A stretch of 64,000 nucleotides of DNA from Calothrix brevissima NIES-22 (GTDB lineage: Bacteria; Cyanobacteriota; Cyanobacteriia; Cyanobacteriales; Nostocaceae): contig NZ_AP018207.1 in NCBI RefSeq assembly GCF_002367995.1, positions 992,001 to 1,056,000 of the forward strand. The letters are read 5' to 3'. The number at the start of each line of letters is the position of its first letter. Position 1 is the first letter of the stretch. Below are positions 62,557 through 64,000 of this stretch, one piece after another. Below the pieces are notes generated by a model. That model did not search any database. It had not been told where the DNA came from and saw only the letters and a list, made by a program, of their open reading frames with translations. Made by a program: the position numbers and the translations under genes.

Positions 62557-64000
62557 CTAATGGGCAGCTGCACCACCTGTAGGCTTGACTTTTTTAATAA
62601 AAATAATCGCCAGACCGCTTAATAATAAAGCAATGGCAATAAAGTGAAAACAATCATTAAAAGCCATGACAAAGGCTTCGCGACGGACAATATTAGATAT
62701 AGATGCGATCGCCTGATTTTGCGCTGTACTCAAATCCGCGCCTCGACTGATAAAATATTGGGTCATTTGGTCGATACGCTGTTGAGTTTCGGGATTATAT
62801 AAAGATACGCTATCACCTAATCGATTCGAGTGAAATTGCTCTCGATTAGTTAATAAAGTCGCTAACGCCGCAATCCCTAAAGAACCTCCCATATTCCGCA
62901 TCATATTAAATAAACCGCTTGCCGAACCCGCTTCTTTAGGATTCAATCCTGCCGTAGCGATAGTAGTTAGAGGTACCATAATTAATGGTTGTCCCATCGC
63001 CCTGACTAATTGCGACCATCTTAATTGATCTAATCCTGTTTGAGATGTCATTCCTGCATTCATAAAAGCACTGATGGCAAATAGAGAAACTCCTACAGCC
63101 ACCATAAACCGCACATCAATGCGTTGCATTAATTTAGGAATAAAAGGAATAATAAATAATTGGGGAATCCCTGCCCAAATTAACACTTCACCAATTTGTA
63201 GAGCATTATATTTTTGAATTTGGGCGAGATATAAAGGTAAAATATAAATCGAACCATATAATCCCACACCCAGGGAAATATTAATAATACTCGCTAAACC
63301 AAAATTTCGCTTCAGCACCAATCTTAAATTAATAAACGGTTGCTTGCGAGTTAATTCTATGATTAAAAATAAACTGATAAAAATTACCGCTATTACACTT
63401 AAGCGGACAATTAAAGCTGAACTAAACCAATCTTTCCGGCTACCTTCTTCTAATACAACTTGTAGGGAACCTAAGCCAATCGCCATTGAAATAATTCCCC
63501 ACCAATCGCCTTGTTTTAGCAGTTGTAATTGCAGTTTATCTTGTTTAATGCCATACCATACGCCAGTCAGCATTAATATACCGGGAAATAAATTGATATA
63601 AAAGCTATATTGCCAACTAAAATTTTCTGTTAACCAACCGCCTAATGTGGGGCCAATAGAGGGTGCGAAAACTGCGGTAATTCCAAATGCAGCTAATCCT
63701 ACTGCTTGCTTAGAGGGGGGTAAAGTTGTGAGTACAACTGTCATGGCTGAAGGAATTAAAACCCCACCAGTAAACCCTTGTAAAGCGCGGAAGACAATCA
63801 TAGAGTTGAGATTCCACGCCCAAGCACAACAGATAGAAAAAAAGATAAATAATACTGTATTAACTAATAGATAACGTCGTAAAGAAAACACCCGCGAAAG
63901 CCAACCTGTCAGAGGGATAACGACAATTTCTGCAACTAGATAAGCTGTAGAAATCCAGGAACCTTCTTCTAAAGTTGCACCTAAACTAGCTTGAATTTCT
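62557..64000 (-). CDS. EmrB/QacA-type MFS exporter, N-terminus beyond window edge
   Basis: The minus-strand frame stays open to the right edge, so the start lies beyond it. An internal GTG at 63891 is not the true start, because upstream residues continue the fold (EIQASLGATLEEGSWISTAY, then VAEIVVIPLTGWLSRVF). At least 481 residues are visible, with about 12 of the expected 14 membrane helices. Family motifs: FRALQGFTGGVLIPSAMTVV (motif C-like) and APSIGPTLGGWL. DHA2 (14-helix) exporters of the EmrB/QacA type pump drugs or hydrophobic compounds by proton antiport, often with an EmrA-type partner whose gene would lie outside. The visible C-terminal part is complete. The substrate is unknown. 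Confidence 0.88.
   Translation of the reverse strand, partial: EIQASLGATLEEGSWISTAYLVAEIVVIPLTGWLSRVFSLRRYLLVNTVLFIFFSICCAWAWNLNSMIVFRALQGFTGGVLIPSAMTVVLTTLPPSKQAVGLAAFGITAVFAPSIGPTLGGWLTENFSWQYSFYINLFPGILMLTGVWYGIKQDKLQLQLLKQGDWWGIISMAIGLGSLQVVLEEGSRKDWFSSALIVRLSVIAVIFISLFLIIELTRKQPFINLRLVLKRNFGLASIINISLGVGLYGSIYILPLYLAQIQKYNALQIGEVLIWAGIPQLFIIPFIPKLMQRIDVRFMVAVGVSLFAISAFMNAGMTSQTGLDQLRWSQLVRAMGQPLIMVPLTTIATAGLNPKEAGSASGLFNMMRNMGGSLGIAALATLLTNREQFHSNRLGDSVSLYNPETQQRIDQMTQYFISRGADLSTAQNQAIASISNIVRREAFVMAFNDCFHFIAIALLLSGLAIIFIKKVKPTGGAAAH

Noticed and set aside
63344-63874. Two plus-strand frames within the MFS gene
   Set aside because: Both are antisense to the conserved transmembrane exporter frame, which is intact.

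Overview
The window looks like chromosome from a filamentous, heterocyst-forming cyanobacterium (Nostocales). The evidence is a full-length HetR, a HetF protease gene preceded by a 12-copy NsiR1 small-RNA array, the myxol-glycoside genes cruF and cruG, many HIP1 octamers (GCGATCGC), and heptanucleotide tandem repeats (STRRs) in most intergenic gaps. No rRNA, tRNA, CRISPR array or complete transposase gene was seen.

Layout. 1-7.1 kb: a coiled-coil gene cut by the left edge, thiD, a three-PAS histidine kinase, a membrane-anchored subtilase and small proteins. 7.1-12.3 kb: the NsiR1 array (minus strand) and hetF (plus strand). Every repeat unit has a TCCGGA (DIF1-type) box exactly 31 bp from the predicted RNA 5' end and a terminator hairpin with a T-tract in the minus-strand direction. 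12.5-18.7 kb: a DUF2993 protein, an MlaE-type lipid permease, moaA, rpsD, a secreted cysteine-repeat protein, then hetR. 19.7-26.7 kb: a nucleotidyltransferase, rplU-rpmA, a small membrane protein, cruF-cruG, and an RNase HI with an extra C-terminal domain. 27.0-33.2 kb: a MITE with target-site duplication, two tandem TPR-CHAT paralogues, and an unusual repeat array phased at 21 bp. 33.4-39.5 kb: a Gld-like ABC transporter operon, purU and pgsA. 39.5-62.4 kb: an exopolysaccharide region with two initiating sugar-phosphate transferases, a Wzc-type kinase, a flippase, a Wzy-like polymerase, glycosyltransferases, methyltransferases, dTDP-rhamnose genes rfbBACD, a CSP41-like epimerase, and gmd-fcl for GDP-fucose. 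62.6 kb to the right edge: an EmrB-type MFS exporter, truncated.

How the genes work together. HetR (master regulator), HetF (CHAT protease) and NsiR1 (heterocyst-specific sRNA) all belong to the heterocyst differentiation pathway and lie within 11 kb here. The NsiR1 copies run antisense to any long hetF leader, and the proximal hetF leader keeps an isolated 8-nt match to the NsiR1 5' end. The polysaccharide region forms a near-complete Wzx/Wzy route: precursor synthesis (dTDP-rhamnose, GDP-fucose), lipid-linked initiation, elongation, flipping, polymerisation and chain-length control. GDP-fucose could also feed the myxol fucoside made by CruF/CruG.

The intergenic DNA is unusually repeat-laden, with STRRs, several terminal-inverted-repeat elements and strong palindromes. 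Some STRRs touch or enter start and stop codons. All functional calls come from reading the sequence and from family knowledge; no search was run.
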